Positions 34,845-43,797 of a DNA stretch of 64,000 nt are shown piece by piece (the first letter of the stretch is position 1; each line of letters begins with the position of its first letter). Under the pieces are notes generated by a model, which was given only the letters and a program-made list of their open reading frames with translations, ran no database searches and was not told the origin of the DNA. This DNA is from JAGQKC01 sp965223675. GTDB taxonomy: Bacteria > Nitrospirota > Nitrospiria > Nitrospirales > UBA8639. The translations under genes and the position numbers were made by a program. The DNA is taken from contig OZ245013.1 in assembly GCA_965223675.1 (NCBI GenBank), positions 1,984,001 through 2,048,000 of the forward strand, read 5' to 3'.

Positions 34845-35777
34845 ATGGAAGCACCAATCATCATTGAAGGTATTCAATGTTCAGTTCACTGTGGTGTGAC
34901 ACACATCGAGCGACGTCAGCCTCAACCGATTGTCGTTGACCTTGAATTACAGTGTGCAAATGCGCGGGCTGCGTTTTCCGACGACTTAATGGATACGGTT
35001 GACTATGGGAAAATTGTCGGACGTGTCGCAGAAATTGCGGCGACCTCACGGGTTTGTCTCCTTGAGACGTTGGCTGAACGCATTAGCCAAATCCTCTTTC
35101 ACGAATTCCCCATCACTCATTTAGAGGCTTGGGTCAGAAAGACTGCTCCGCCTCTAGAACATATCAATGGTTCTGTGGGTGTTCGACTCTCTCAATCTCG
35201 GCCTCAGCTTACACATCAACATGCAACGCTCCACGATTCACCTCCCCTAAGTCGTTTCTTTCTTCAACACTATTCGAAATTTCGTCTAGGGAAGGTTCTG
35301 GATATCGCCACAGGATCGGGGCGCCATGCTCTTTTTCTTGCTTCGAAAGGCTATTCTGTCGTTGGCATGGATCGAGATCAAGAAGCACTCGCAAAGGCGC
35401 AAAAATTGGCTATAGGGTTCAACACGCATCAATTCTCAACACAGCTTATCGATTTAGAGACCCCATCAGAGAAACCGCCAGACCTTGGGAAAGAAGAATA
35501 CGATGGAATTCTTGTGTTTTTCTACCTTTTTCGCCCTCTATTTCCTCAAATTATTCAAGCGCTCAAACCTGGCGGAATGCTGATCTACGAAACATTTTTA
35601 CTTGACAATCATATTATCCACAACCATCCTCGAAACAAAGACTTTTGCCTTGAACATAATGAACTCTTGAAACTTACCGACGATCTTCGTGTGTTGCATT
35701 ATCAAGAAGGAGAACACGAAGGTTCTAAAGGTAAAGAACCCGTGTTTACGGCACAGTTAGTCGCACAAAAGGCATAG
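34845..35777 (+). CDS. FolB dihydroneopterin aldolase fused to a SAM methyltransferase
   Basis: A 310-residue two-domain protein. Residues 1-120 match dihydroneopterin aldolase: IIIEGIQCSVHCGVTHIERRQPQPIVVD, DTVDYGKIV, LLETLAERIS and VRKTAPPLEHINGSVGVRL, including the Lys of the family active site. Residues 140-310 are a class I methyltransferase with motif I VLDIATGSGRHALFLA and acidic motif II VVGMDRD, most like TehB-type enzymes. The first domain would make 6-hydroxymethyl-dihydropterin for folate; the second has no identified acceptor. There is no stop or frame break at the junction. It is followed 15 bases later by a PHP phosphatase gene. Confidence 0.87.
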   Translation: MEAPIIIEGIQCSVHCGVTHIERRQPQPIVVDLELQCANARAAFSDDLMDTVDYGKIVGRVAEIAATSRVCLLETLAERISQILFHEFPITHLEAWVRKTAPPLEHINGSVGVRLSQSRPQLTHQHATLHDSPPLSRFFLQHYSKFRLGKVLDIATGSGRHALFLASKGYSVVGMDRDQEALAKAQKLAIGFNTHQFSTQLIDLETPSEKPPDLGKEEYDGILVFFYLFRPLFPQIIQALKPGGMLIYETFLLDNHIIHNHPRNKDFCLEHNELLKLTDDLRVLHYQEGEHEGSKGKEPVFTAQLVAQKA

Positions 35778-35792
35778 CTTCTGCATTAGTCA

Positions 35793-36677
35793 ATGGCGCG
35801 CATTGACCTGCATCTCCATAGCACCTATTCCGACGGGAGTTTCTCGCCTACGGATCTCATTCACCAGGCTCGTCACGCTCGGGTTACTGCACTCGCGCTC
35901 ACGGACCATGATACGACTGCCGGAATGACCGAAGCTCTAGAGGCCGCCAAGCCCTATTCCATTGAAGTGATATCTGGGGTCGAGATTAGCTCTCTCTACA
36001 AGGGAAAAGAAACGCATATCCTTGGATATTTTGTTGATTATCACAATGAGTCATTCCAAAAACATCTTTACGCATTACGAAAGAGTCGCCAGGAACGTAT
36101 TCCTAAAATTATCGCTCGACTCAATAACCAAGGTCTTTCACTATCTCATGAGGACGTCACAGCCGTCGCTGGTCATGGATCGATCGGCCGACCGCATATT
36201 GCTCAAGTTCTTGTGAATAAACAATACGCATCGACCATAGAAGACGCATTTTCTCGTTACCTAAAAGAAGGAGCAGCAGCTTACATCACACGTGAACTTC
36301 CAGATGCGAAGGAAGCGATTCATTGGATAAGAAATACAGGAGGCATACCTTCCTTGGCCCACCCAAGTTGGGTGGGAAATTCTATGAGTGAATTGCAGGC
36401 CGCTTGCAAGGAATTGAAAACCGTTGGACTTCAAGGAATAGAGGTCTTTTATGGCACACATACCCTTCGACAAACATCCGACTATCTCAATCTCGCACGA
36501 CGCCTAGAATTATTGCCTACAGGAGGCAGTGATTTTCACGGCGCGACGAGGCCGCATATCGCAGTAGGAGTCGGAAAAGGAAATTTGAACGTCCCTGAGA
36601 AGATCTTAGAACCCCTGAAAGTGCGCGCGGCGGAAAACCGGAAGACTTTAAAGTGCAAAATACAAAGTGCAAAATAA
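35793..36677 (+). CDS. rnm: PHP-domain 3',5'-nucleoside bisphosphate phosphatase (Rnm/TrpH type)
   Basis: A 294-residue PHP phosphoesterase with all motifs: DLHLHSTYSDG (residues 4-14), LTDHDTT, GVEISS, GRPHIAQ, LAHPSW and TGGSDFHGA. The E. coli homologue (Rnm/YciV) hydrolyses pAp and removes 5'-terminal nucleotides from short RNAs using Mn2+. It follows the FolB fusion at 15 bases and is likely co-transcribed. The last ten residues (TLKCKIQSAK) are encoded by a short dispersed repeat, so the native C-terminus was probably altered by it. Confidence 0.9.
   Translation: MARIDLHLHSTYSDGSFSPTDLIHQARHARVTALALTDHDTTAGMTEALEAAKPYSIEVISGVEISSLYKGKETHILGYFVDYHNESFQKHLYALRKSRQERIPKIIARLNNQGLSLSHEDVTAVAGHGSIGRPHIAQVLVNKQYASTIEDAFSRYLKEGAAAYITRELPDAKEAIHWIRNTGGIPSLAHPSWVGNSMSELQAACKELKTVGLQGIEVFYGTHTLRQTSDYLNLARRLELLPTGGSDFHGATRPHIAVGVGKGNLNVPEKILEPLKVRAAENRKTLKCKIQSAK
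36656..36675. repeat. Short dispersed repeat, copy 2, inside the rnm 3' end
   Basis: CAAAATACAAAGTGCAAAAT matches copy 1 at 34701-34720 in 19 of 20 positions. It supplies the last coding residues of the PHP phosphatase. Confidence 0.65.
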
Positions 36678-36752
36678 TGAGAGAATATCAGATTGTGAAA
36701 TGCGACACTTCTTCCTACCCTTTACTCCTTATCCTTCACACCTCACGTCCCT

Positions 36753-37766
36753 TCAATTTTCCGGCGCTTCAACGATATGGTTTTCGAATCGAGAGCAGCC
36801 TTCTGCGAGCAATCGGTTGGTTAACATTTCACCTGGCCACTCGATAGGCAAGTCTGCAGTAAACACCCACACATCTGGGGAAGTCCAAATTGGGCCATGA
36901 TCTTCGGGAAGATCAGGGTCAAACAAGTCAGTCCAAACCGGCATATAGACTCCATTGCCACATTGCGTATGCAAATGCACAATCGCACGACTTCGCACAG
37001 GCGTTTCCAAATCATGCCATACAGCGGCTGTTTCATCTGCGAGTCGATGCAATCTTACGGCATTTTGTGCGTCAAACATCGCATAGGCAGCATAGGATGG
37101 GGCTTCCAGCATATGCGGAGCAGAAGCTACTTCTGGACACTGGGACACAAGCCCATTGATCAAGTCCTGACAGTCTTCTTCCTGCAATGTTTTTGGCAAA
37201 TCTGTATCCGTGACTCCAACAATTTCAAAAAATAAAAACGCTGTAGACTCAACAGGTGGGTGTAACCGTGCTGCAATGGGTTGTCTGCGCTGAGAACTTG
37301 CCACACCCGTGATATGTTCATGCAACTTTTGAAGGCTCAGAAAGTCAAGCGTCGTATCGGTCAACAATCGAGGTTCCACATTGACGACGGAACCTATTGA
37401 TAGATGAAGATGTTTTCTTAATAGATCGGCCGTTACGACCGGATCAAGCTTTAATCCTAATGGAGCTTGTAAGTTTGCTTGAAGCGGTAACTCCAGCGCC
37501 GCAAGCACCGCATAGGTCGCCTTATCCTCTGGCTGGCCCTCAATTAATGCTGCACAGGAGGCTTCAGCTAAAAGATCAAACAACCACTCGGCCATACTTT
37601 CGTCAAGTGCAGCAAGCACAGTCAAAACATCATGCTCGCGCTCCTGATCCAGGAGCGCTTGCAGTACTTCGATCGCCAGTTCTGAATCTCCATGATCGTG
37701 CCGGCGGGCATTAATCAAATGGATTAAATCTCTCGTTAAGGGATCAGGCCGATACCAACTTGACAT
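36753..37766 (-). CDS. Hypothetical protein, 337 residues
   Basis: A soluble, acidic protein without a signal peptide or membrane helix. The first 100 residues are helical with Leu-rich repeats (IEVLQALLDQ, LLAEASCAALIEG). A middle part has FLFFEIVGVTD, and the C-terminal half has a well-ordered block (MPVWTDLFDPDLPEDHGPIW and ADLPIEWPGEMLTNRLLAEG, positions about 277-320). No catalytic signature or family is recognised. AGGAA precedes the ATG. It is convergent with the rnm gene. Confidence 0.7.
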   Translation of the reverse strand: MSSWYRPDPLTRDLIHLINARRHDHGDSELAIEVLQALLDQEREHDVLTVLAALDESMAEWLFDLLAEASCAALIEGQPEDKATYAVLAALELPLQANLQAPLGLKLDPVVTADLLRKHLHLSIGSVVNVEPRLLTDTTLDFLSLQKLHEHITGVASSQRRQPIAARLHPPVESTAFLFFEIVGVTDTDLPKTLQEEDCQDLINGLVSQCPEVASAPHMLEAPSYAAYAMFDAQNAVRLHRLADETAAVWHDLETPVRSRAIVHLHTQCGNGVYMPVWTDLFDPDLPEDHGPIWTSPDVWVFTADLPIEWPGEMLTNRLLAEGCSRFENHIVEAPEN

Positions 37767-37999
37767 GCTTCAATTCCTCACGCAAGCAATCACGTGTTTC
37801 TCAACTCGACAATCCATTCTAAACCAACAGCTGACAGAAATATATGCGTGAATGTTCTCGTTCATAATGATGAGTTTCCCTTAAAATATCTTTATGACAG
37901 GTGCCGTAGGACGCGGTACAGCCAGGTCTTTCCTGTGCACGACGTGAATACTTTGCTCAGAGGATCGATGATCCTTAACACATCCCCATTATAGGCGTC

Positions 38000-38413
38000 T
38001 TACTCACCAATGACTTTAACCAACACACGTTTTTTTCGTCGCCCATCGAATTCGGCATAAAAAATTTGTTCCCATGGACCAAAGTCGAGCTTTCCATTGG
38101 TAATCGCCACCACCACTTCTCGTCCCATGAGTTGGCGTTTGATATGAGCATCGCCATTATCTTCCCCGGTTGCATGATGTTGATAGTCGGCACCTTGTGG
38201 GGCTAATTGTTCCAAAAATTCATCATAGTCTTTAATTAAACCCGGCTCATCATCATTAATATACACACTTGCCGTAATATGCATGGCATTAACCAAGACC
38301 ACCCCTTCCATAATACCGCTTTTTGTCACCGCCTTTTCGACTCTGGGAGTAATATTAATATAGGCACGTCTCTCCTCAGTCTGAAACCATAATTCTTCTC
38401 GAAACGATTTCAT
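38000..38413 (-). CDS. YjbQ family protein (UPF0047)
   Basis: A 137-residue cytoplasmic protein of the YjbQ/UPF0047 family, recognised by GVVLVNAMHITASVYIND, the HHATGEDNGDAHIKRQLMG block and FDGRRKKRVLVKV. E. coli YjbQ shows weak thiamine-phosphate synthase activity, hence the family name secondary thiamine-phosphate synthase enzyme; the physiological role is unsettled. It is a single-gene unit. Confidence 0.9.
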   Translation of the reverse strand: MKSFREELWFQTEERRAYINITPRVEKAVTKSGIMEGVVLVNAMHITASVYINDDEPGLIKDYDEFLEQLAPQGADYQHHATGEDNGDAHIKRQLMGREVVVAITNGKLDFGPWEQIFYAEFDGRRKKRVLVKVIGE

Positions 38414-38999
38414 ACAATTCTTCCGCTAGCCCATACGTGACCGAAATTTAATATTGCAGCTATACCCTCACTCATCCTCACTGAACCCTCTTACAACTCA
38501 CATCATACCTCGCATTGGAAAGAAAGATTACCACCTATCAACAGAACCATTCTGCCTCAGGTTATCATCAGATGCAACACGATTATTCCTTTGATCCTAT
38601 ATTTGATATTCAACAACAAATCAGTTACTAAAACTCTGGCAACAGTATTATCCGGAGCAAAAATTCAGGATAAGAGAAAAAGAGCAGACGGATTACTCAA
38701 CCACATTTCTGGTCACGCCCTTTCAAGCACAACGACAGTGAATGGGATAAGGGGTTTTTTCATGCACTCTCCTCCTCGCGCCTACGCGTAGAACCCTTAT
38801 CCTTATCAGAATTCGGATGACTCCACTTTTTGTGATGCTGTAGATATTCCTACGATTCGTTTGACAAGGTACCCCAGTGGTGGTATGTAGAATCTAATTG
38901 GTAGTTAACCTTAGTCAGATCTCAACGAACATCATATTTTGTCAAGGTTTCTTCGCAAGAACCATCTCTCTGCCATGACTCGAACTGGAGTATACTTTT
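38414..38999. other. Intergenic stretch with a possible mini-ORF
   Basis: About 590 bases with no supported protein gene. A minus-strand ATG at 38763 with a perfect GGAGGAG seven bases upstream opens a 16-codon frame (MKKPLIPFTVVVLERA) ending at 38713; the hydrophobic start could be a decayed signal peptide or a leader peptide. The 38751-38802 region has a loose inverted repeat. Otherwise nothing is seen. Confidence 0.35.
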
Positions 39000-39545
39000 A
39001 TGATAACTGGATTCGCTAACTCGGCCGTCCTTGCTGACTCGAAGCCAGAGTGGTCCATCTTCTTTGCGCAAGAACCCGATCAAGACTTAGAGTTTGACGA
39101 AGGTCTAGAAGAAGATGAGTTAAATCAGCATAAGCCACCAACTCGTCGTCCTCTGCTCTGGATTCTTCTCTTATTGATTGTGGTAGGGTTCATCTATTGG
39201 ACGATGAAACCGGATCTGGCTAAACTACCTGGGCTACCAACTTCGCCTAATGTCACGGAGGATTTAACGACTTCTCCTACTAAATCCCCCAGGTCCTTGA
39301 GTCCAATTCCTAAGTTTGGAGAAGGCGATACGGTTACCCTCTCGACGAGTCATATAGAAAATAATCCTTCCATGGCACTGACTGGCGATGTCGCAGGTAT
39401 GCAGCCAGGCCCTCGGGTTAAGATTGGTGAAACCCTGACGATCCTTGATGGTGAAATGATCGATCAGCACTGGGTGTACCAAATTCAAACACCATCTGGT
39501 CATGAAGGGTGGATTTCAGAGAAACACCTTCAGAAAAAACTGTAG
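39000..39545 (+). CDS. Membrane-anchored SH3-domain protein
   Basis: A 181-residue protein. The N-terminal 50 residues are acidic and cytoplasmic (EPDQDLEFDEGLEEDEL), followed by a transmembrane helix at about residues 51-67, a Thr/Ser/Pro-rich linker and a C-terminal bacterial SH3-like domain (TILDGEMIDQHWVYQI, GHEGWISEKHL). SH3 domains of this type often bind peptidoglycan or proteins at the envelope. The exact start is not supported by a ribosome-binding site; a later start near EWSIFF is possible. It is unlinked to other envelope genes here. Confidence 0.75.
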   Translation: MITGFANSAVLADSKPEWSIFFAQEPDQDLEFDEGLEEDELNQHKPPTRRPLLWILLLLIVVGFIYWTMKPDLAKLPGLPTSPNVTEDLTTSPTKSPRSLSPIPKFGEGDTVTLSTSHIENNPSMALTGDVAGMQPGPRVKIGETLTILDGEMIDQHWVYQIQTPSGHEGWISEKHLQKKL

Positions 39546-39994
39546 CTTTCTCTCTCCAGGCAACATACAACCACTCCTCGCGTCACGCTCTAAAAGACTC
39601 ATGCGTCATTCAGACAAATAACGACTTGTCTACGATAGGGCTTATCTAAGTTTAAGCATGTAACCGCTTTCTAACATCCATTTTTTCATCAATAGCACAT
39701 AGAAGCCTATAACAATTTGAATTTCTCATATATCGCATATTGGAGGATGGGCTTGACGCCATTCATAAAAATACTTTTACCCCCCGGAGCTTACCTAAGT
39801 TACTCGCAATTTCCACGAGAAACTGCCTCCTTTTTTTTATGTAGCCTGCCTGCTAGGATAGCAGGTGTTCGGGAAATTTATTGAACCGACTAAACAAATA
39901 TCAATCTTCAGCCCCACGCACTTCCATTAGCTCGAGATATTCTTAAAGTAATTAGAATAATTTTTGAATCTATTCACCGATCCTGCTCCTGAGA
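39546..39994. other. Intergenic stretch before hpnD with a short perfect hairpin
   Basis: About 450 bases with no convincing gene. A perfect 7-bp hairpin with a 3-base loop (CCTGCTA-GGA-TAGCAGG) lies at 39849-39865, preceded by a run of Ts. Tiny frames with purine-rich starts are present but too short to support. It presumably contains the hpnD promoter. Confidence 0.4.
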
Positions 39995-40011
39995 GGGGGG
40001 GGGGGGGGGGG
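39995..40011 (+). repeat. 17-base poly-G tract upstream of hpnD
   Basis: Seventeen consecutive G residues end four bases before the hpnD ATG at 40016, right in the ribosome-binding region. A tract of this length is prone to slippage, and its length could vary between cells or reads. It could act as the Shine-Dalgarno element, or form a G-quadruplex in the mRNA. Confidence 0.85.
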
Positions 40012-40015
40012 AACC

Positions 40016-40897
40016 ATGTCCCCACAAGAAGCTCAAATCTACTGTAGAGATGTGGCGAGAAGGAGTGGAAGTAATTTTTACTATTCCTTTCTGTTCTTAC
40101 CGCTTGACCGTCGAGACCTCATGTACACGGTCTACGCGTTTTGCCGTGAAGTAGACAATGCAGTCGATGAACCACCTCCAGGAAGTGAGCCTCTCGATCA
40201 AGTCGCTCTCTGGCGAAAAGAAGTAGCTGACGCTTATGAAGGAACCCCCACCCTCCCTGTTGCCGTGAGTTTAGCTCATCATCTGAAATTCGTGGATATT
40301 CCTCAGGTTTACTTTCAAGATCTTATCTCAGGAGTCGAGATGGACCTGACGATCAAACGATATCAAACGTTTCAAGACCTCTATCCATACTGCTACCGAG
40401 TTGCAGCTGTTGTTGGACTTATCTGCCTTAAGGTCTTTGGTACACGCGCACCGGAAGCGACTGAATACGCTAAAAACCTTGGACTGGCCTTTCAACTCAC
40501 CAATATTCTTCGTGATATCGGAAGTGACGCAAAGAACGACCGCATCTACCTACCTCAGGAAGACTTTGATCGTTTTCAGTACCTCGAGCAGGATCTCCTT
40601 GCTCACAAGCATACGCCTGAGTTCATCGAGTTTATGAAATTTCAGTGTGGGCGAGCACGAGAGTATTACTCAAAAGCGCAACAGATTCTTCAGACATTGC
40701 CGTCAGCCGATCGTCGAACCTTAATCGTTGCAGAGATTATGCGCGGCGTATACAGTCGAATTCTCGATCAAATCGAAGCCAAAAATTATCAAGTATTTGG
40801 CCCACGAGTCAGCTTACCTTCATTCAATAGACTTCTTATTGCTTTTGGTATTTGGATTCGCTCTTCACTCTTCAGAACTACCGCACAACAAGCGTGA
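40016..40897 (+). CDS. hpnD: Presqualene diphosphate synthase HpnD
   Basis: A 293-residue squalene/phytoene synthase-family enzyme. The first aspartate-rich motif is FCREVDNAVDE (about residues 42-52), the second NILRDIGSDAKNDRIYLP (about 163-180), with SFLFLPLDRRDLMY ahead of the first. In the HpnCDE route it condenses two farnesyl diphosphates to presqualene diphosphate for hopanoids. The next gene is hpnE; hpnC is not in the window. The ATG follows a 17-G tract directly, replacing a normal ribosome-binding site. The stop codon overlaps the hpnE start. Confidence 0.9.
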   Translation: MSPQEAQIYCRDVARRSGSNFYYSFLFLPLDRRDLMYTVYAFCREVDNAVDEPPPGSEPLDQVALWRKEVADAYEGTPTLPVAVSLAHHLKFVDIPQVYFQDLISGVEMDLTIKRYQTFQDLYPYCYRVAAVVGLICLKVFGTRAPEATEYAKNLGLAFQLTNILRDIGSDAKNDRIYLPQEDFDRFQYLEQDLLAHKHTPEFIEFMKFQCGRAREYYSKAQQILQTLPSADRRTLIVAEIMRGVYSRILDQIEAKNYQVFGPRVSLPSFNRLLIAFGIWIRSSLFRTTAQQA

Positions 40898-42273
40898 AAC
40901 CTCGCATTCTTGTGATGGGGGCTGGACTCACTGGCCTCACGATAGCTTTTCGCCTTGTATCCCACGGATTTCAGGTGACTCTTGTTGATCAAGATAATTT
41001 TCAATCCCCAAAACTTGGCACATCCCACATGCATTCAGGAAAAGACTTTCACCCTGAAAATCTTTCAGCAATGGCTACGTCACCTTCGAATCATCTACCA
41101 ATTGTGATACAGGGATTTCAGCATAGCACATGGTCACTATTAGGAGAGTTAGAGCGTACAACATTGCTCTCAGCCATTCCGCCAGCCAAACTCGAATGTG
41201 CGATCATTCCCTCAAACTATGTTTCCTTTCAACCTATTTTCGCCCCTTCTCCCTTTCACAGCCTGATCGGACTCATGCTCTTTAAAGGCCTACCTTTAGC
41301 TGATCGTTGGAATCTCATTAAAAAACTGGAGCAGTATTGGGAGGGAGATATTGAGACTCCACAAGACTTAGATAGCCAAAACGTACAGACCTGGCTCACC
41401 TCATTGGGTCAATCAGAACAAGCCTGCCAAGATATATGGAATCCATTGTGTCAATTTTTGCTAGGAATGGATTCTATACACAGCTCCGCACTGTACTTTA
41501 AATCATTGCTCATGCAAAGCTTTTTATCTTCCCGACAGCATCATCACATATTCATACCTCCGTTTGACGAAGAAACCCTCTTTTTAGCACCGCTTCGAAA
41601 ATTCCTGAAATCTAAAAGTATTACATTTCACGAAAATACAAGGGCAACAAGTTTCCAATGTGATTCAGAATCAGTCATTGAAGTCAAGCTGAGTGATGAC
41701 AGGACACTCACGGCTGATTATTATGTCTCTACATTCCCCAGGCGCGAGTTCATGGCTTGCCTCCCAGAACGCTTACTAGCAAAATTCGCGTATTTCTCCA
41801 ACCTGTCAAGATTAGAAGAAGCCTCAGCGACAATCATACATCTTAAAATTCCATACACGATAAGCAAACCAAGACTGCTCCTCTCCCCCAATATGTTCAA
41901 TTGGATTGCCTTAAGATCCAGTCCAAACGCCTCATCACCTACCACATACGTCTCATGTGTCGCGACTAACAATCAGCAGATCAATGAAGAACACGACCAG
42001 AGCATTCTGACTGAACTTTCTAATAATCTACCTCCGCCACTCAATGAAAAAGTTGATGAATCAGTTTCAACTCCAATTACCCGTGCATCTCATACCTTTT
42101 TGGGGTGCCAACCAGACACGTCTGCCTTCCGTCCGATTCAAAAAAGTCCACTCTCAAACCTGTTTGTAGCAGGACCGTGGACCGATACCGGAATTCCAGC
42201 ATCTCGCGAAAGTAGTATCGTCAGTGCAAACTTATGCGTCAAAGCTGTGATGGATGTGACGACTCACAATTGA
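40894..42273 (+). CDS. hpnE: Hydroxysqualene dehydroxylase HpnE (FAD-dependent)
   Basis: A 459-residue flavoprotein. The N-terminal dinucleotide-binding motif is RILVMGAGLTGLTIAF, followed by VTLVDQDNF; the C-terminal FAD contact is NLFVAGPWTDTGIPAS. HpnE reduces hydroxysqualene to squalene using FADH2, the last HpnCDE step. The family resembles phytoene desaturases. GTG at 40894 overlaps the hpnD stop (GTGA), so the two are translationally coupled; the frame is open further upstream within hpnD. Confidence 0.87.
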   Translation: MKPRILVMGAGLTGLTIAFRLVSHGFQVTLVDQDNFQSPKLGTSHMHSGKDFHPENLSAMATSPSNHLPIVIQGFQHSTWSLLGELERTTLLSAIPPAKLECAIIPSNYVSFQPIFAPSPFHSLIGLMLFKGLPLADRWNLIKKLEQYWEGDIETPQDLDSQNVQTWLTSLGQSEQACQDIWNPLCQFLLGMDSIHSSALYFKSLLMQSFLSSRQHHHIFIPPFDEETLFLAPLRKFLKSKSITFHENTRATSFQCDSESVIEVKLSDDRTLTADYYVSTFPRREFMACLPERLLAKFAYFSNLSRLEEASATIIHLKIPYTISKPRLLLSPNMFNWIALRSSPNASSPTTYVSCVATNNQQINEEHDQSILTELSNNLPPPLNEKVDESVSTPITRASHTFLGCQPDTSAFRPIQKSPLSNLFVAGPWTDTGIPASRESSIVSANLCVKAVMDVTTHN

Positions 42274-42312
42274 ATTGACAAGGCTTCTTACACGTTTTAA
42301 GATGGCCTCGGC

Positions 42313-42963
42313 ATGACACTTGATGAACTCAAAATCTCTCTTACAGATTGCCAGAAATGTCGCCTATCATCTGGTCGCACCCAAGTCGTATTTGGGGTTG
42401 GCAATCCTCACGCCGACATCATGTTTGTCGGAGAAGGGCCAGGTTATTATGAAGACAAACAAGGTGAGCCGTTTGTTGGAGCTGCAGGAAAGCTTTTAAC
42501 TGAATTACTCGAATCGGTCGGCTTATCGCGTAAAGAAATTTACATTGCCAATGTCGTCAAATGTCGCCCACCCAATAATCGTGACCCTCAACCTGACGAA
42601 ATAGAGACGTGTCAGCCATTCCTTCTTCAGCAAATCAAATTGATTAATCCACGGCTTGTCTGCAGTCTAGGAAATTTCGCCACACAAACCTTACTCGGGC
42701 AGAAAGTCGGAATTACCAAAGTCCGTGGCCGCACGTTTCGCCGACCTGACTTTACGCTCTTTCCCTTACTACATCCTGCAGCAGCTCTTCATCAGGGAAA
42801 CCTGAGAGTTCCCCTTAAAGAAGACTTCGAAAAACTTAAAACCGTTCTTGATAAGATGAAGAACCCTGAAGATACCTCATCGCCTACAGGCTCCAATCCG
42901 ATCATCCAAGAAAACTCTCAGGATGAAGTGCCCAACCAACCCACACAAATGAATCTGTTTTAA
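42313..42963 (+). CDS. Family 4 uracil-DNA glycosylase
   Basis: A 216-residue iron-sulfur uracil-DNA glycosylase. Two cysteines in CQKC near residue 14 and two in the VVKCRPP and ETCQPF region are in the positions of the 4Fe-4S ligands. Other signatures are IMFVGEGPGYYEDKQGEPFVG and the HPAAAL motif (about 156-161). It excises uracil from DNA after cytosine deamination. The C-terminal 30 residues are polar and unassigned. It follows hpnE by 39 bases, possibly co-transcribed by position only. Confidence 0.92.
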   Translation: MTLDELKISLTDCQKCRLSSGRTQVVFGVGNPHADIMFVGEGPGYYEDKQGEPFVGAAGKLLTELLESVGLSRKEIYIANVVKCRPPNNRDPQPDEIETCQPFLLQQIKLINPRLVCSLGNFATQTLLGQKVGITKVRGRTFRRPDFTLFPLLHPAAALHQGNLRVPLKEDFEKLKTVLDKMKNPEDTSSPTGSNPIIQENSQDEVPNQPTQMNLF

Positions 42964-43095
42964 GATATTGACACCAAGTTTAAAAAACATAGCGTCAGTG
43001 GGAAAAGCACGACACTTTACAGCGGTTAAGATATGAGAATACATGTTCTTAGAAGGTGAATGTCACCAATTACTTATTAGAGATTGAGACAGCTA

Positions 43096-43632
43096 ATGAT
43101 CTGGGAGTCTCTATACTGGAAAGAAGAGTTGCTCAGAAAAGCTATCGCCCTTGAACGTTATTCAGAGCAACACCATTGGCCGGATAGGGCATTAGCTAGG
43201 GCGGAACGAATCTTGATGACATCGTTCTTTGAGATTCGCAAACTCTGCGATAGCAGAATACTTACTGATAAGATTACTCGGCTCCAAGTACCTTTAAAAC
43301 AAAGCCCTCCACTAGGCAAAACTATTCACTTATTAAATCGACATAGAGTCACGGAACTCTATGATATTTCCAGAGCCTCGTGTATTAAAAAAGACCTAAA
43401 ATTCGTCTGTAATCAATTCGTACACACCTATGTCTTTGAGCTTTTAATGAGCCGGTCAGGATGCTTAGCTGGCGCCTTTTTCTCCTCAGATAGCCAACGT
43501 CTCGAAATGCTCTTTAGGATCGACATTCTTACCGTAATTCGCATCCTTAAACTCGTTGGCCATGATTACCCTAAAAAAAGTGTTGCAACATTTAATCACG
43601 ACCAAAACGACTATACGGTCTCTAATGAGTAG
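43096..43632 (+). CDS. Hypothetical protein, 178 residues
   Basis: A mostly helical soluble protein starting MIWESLYWKEELLRKA. It includes a basic central part (KLCDSRILTDKITRLQVP), a His/Arg segment (LLNRHRVTELYDIS) and several cysteines. No family is recognised, and no signal peptide or membrane segment is seen. The ATG at 43096 is preferred to a TTG at 43084. There is no ribosome-binding site. It stands alone between the uracil-DNA glycosylase gene and the convergent acyltransferase gene. Confidence 0.65.
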   Translation: MIWESLYWKEELLRKAIALERYSEQHHWPDRALARAERILMTSFFEIRKLCDSRILTDKITRLQVPLKQSPPLGKTIHLLNRHRVTELYDISRASCIKKDLKFVCNQFVHTYVFELLMSRSGCLAGAFFSSDSQRLEMLFRIDILTVIRILKLVGHDYPKKSVATFNHDQNDYTVSNE

Positions 43633-43797
43633 GGAGCATCACTATACAGTACCCAACAAACCCTTCATACGGACACGGAAAACCATTGCACTTGATTCGG
43701 ATAAAGCAACTGTAAAATCTCATAAAACGAACCCACTTCCCTCAGAAATCGTAAGTTAAACAGTAGACGTCGTTGTCATTGTCCAAGGCCTCGCTCC

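Noticed and set aside
39747..39884. A 45-codon plus-strand frame before hpnD
   Set aside because: The purine-rich sequence abuts its ATG with no spacer and the product resembles nothing; a hairpin runs through it.
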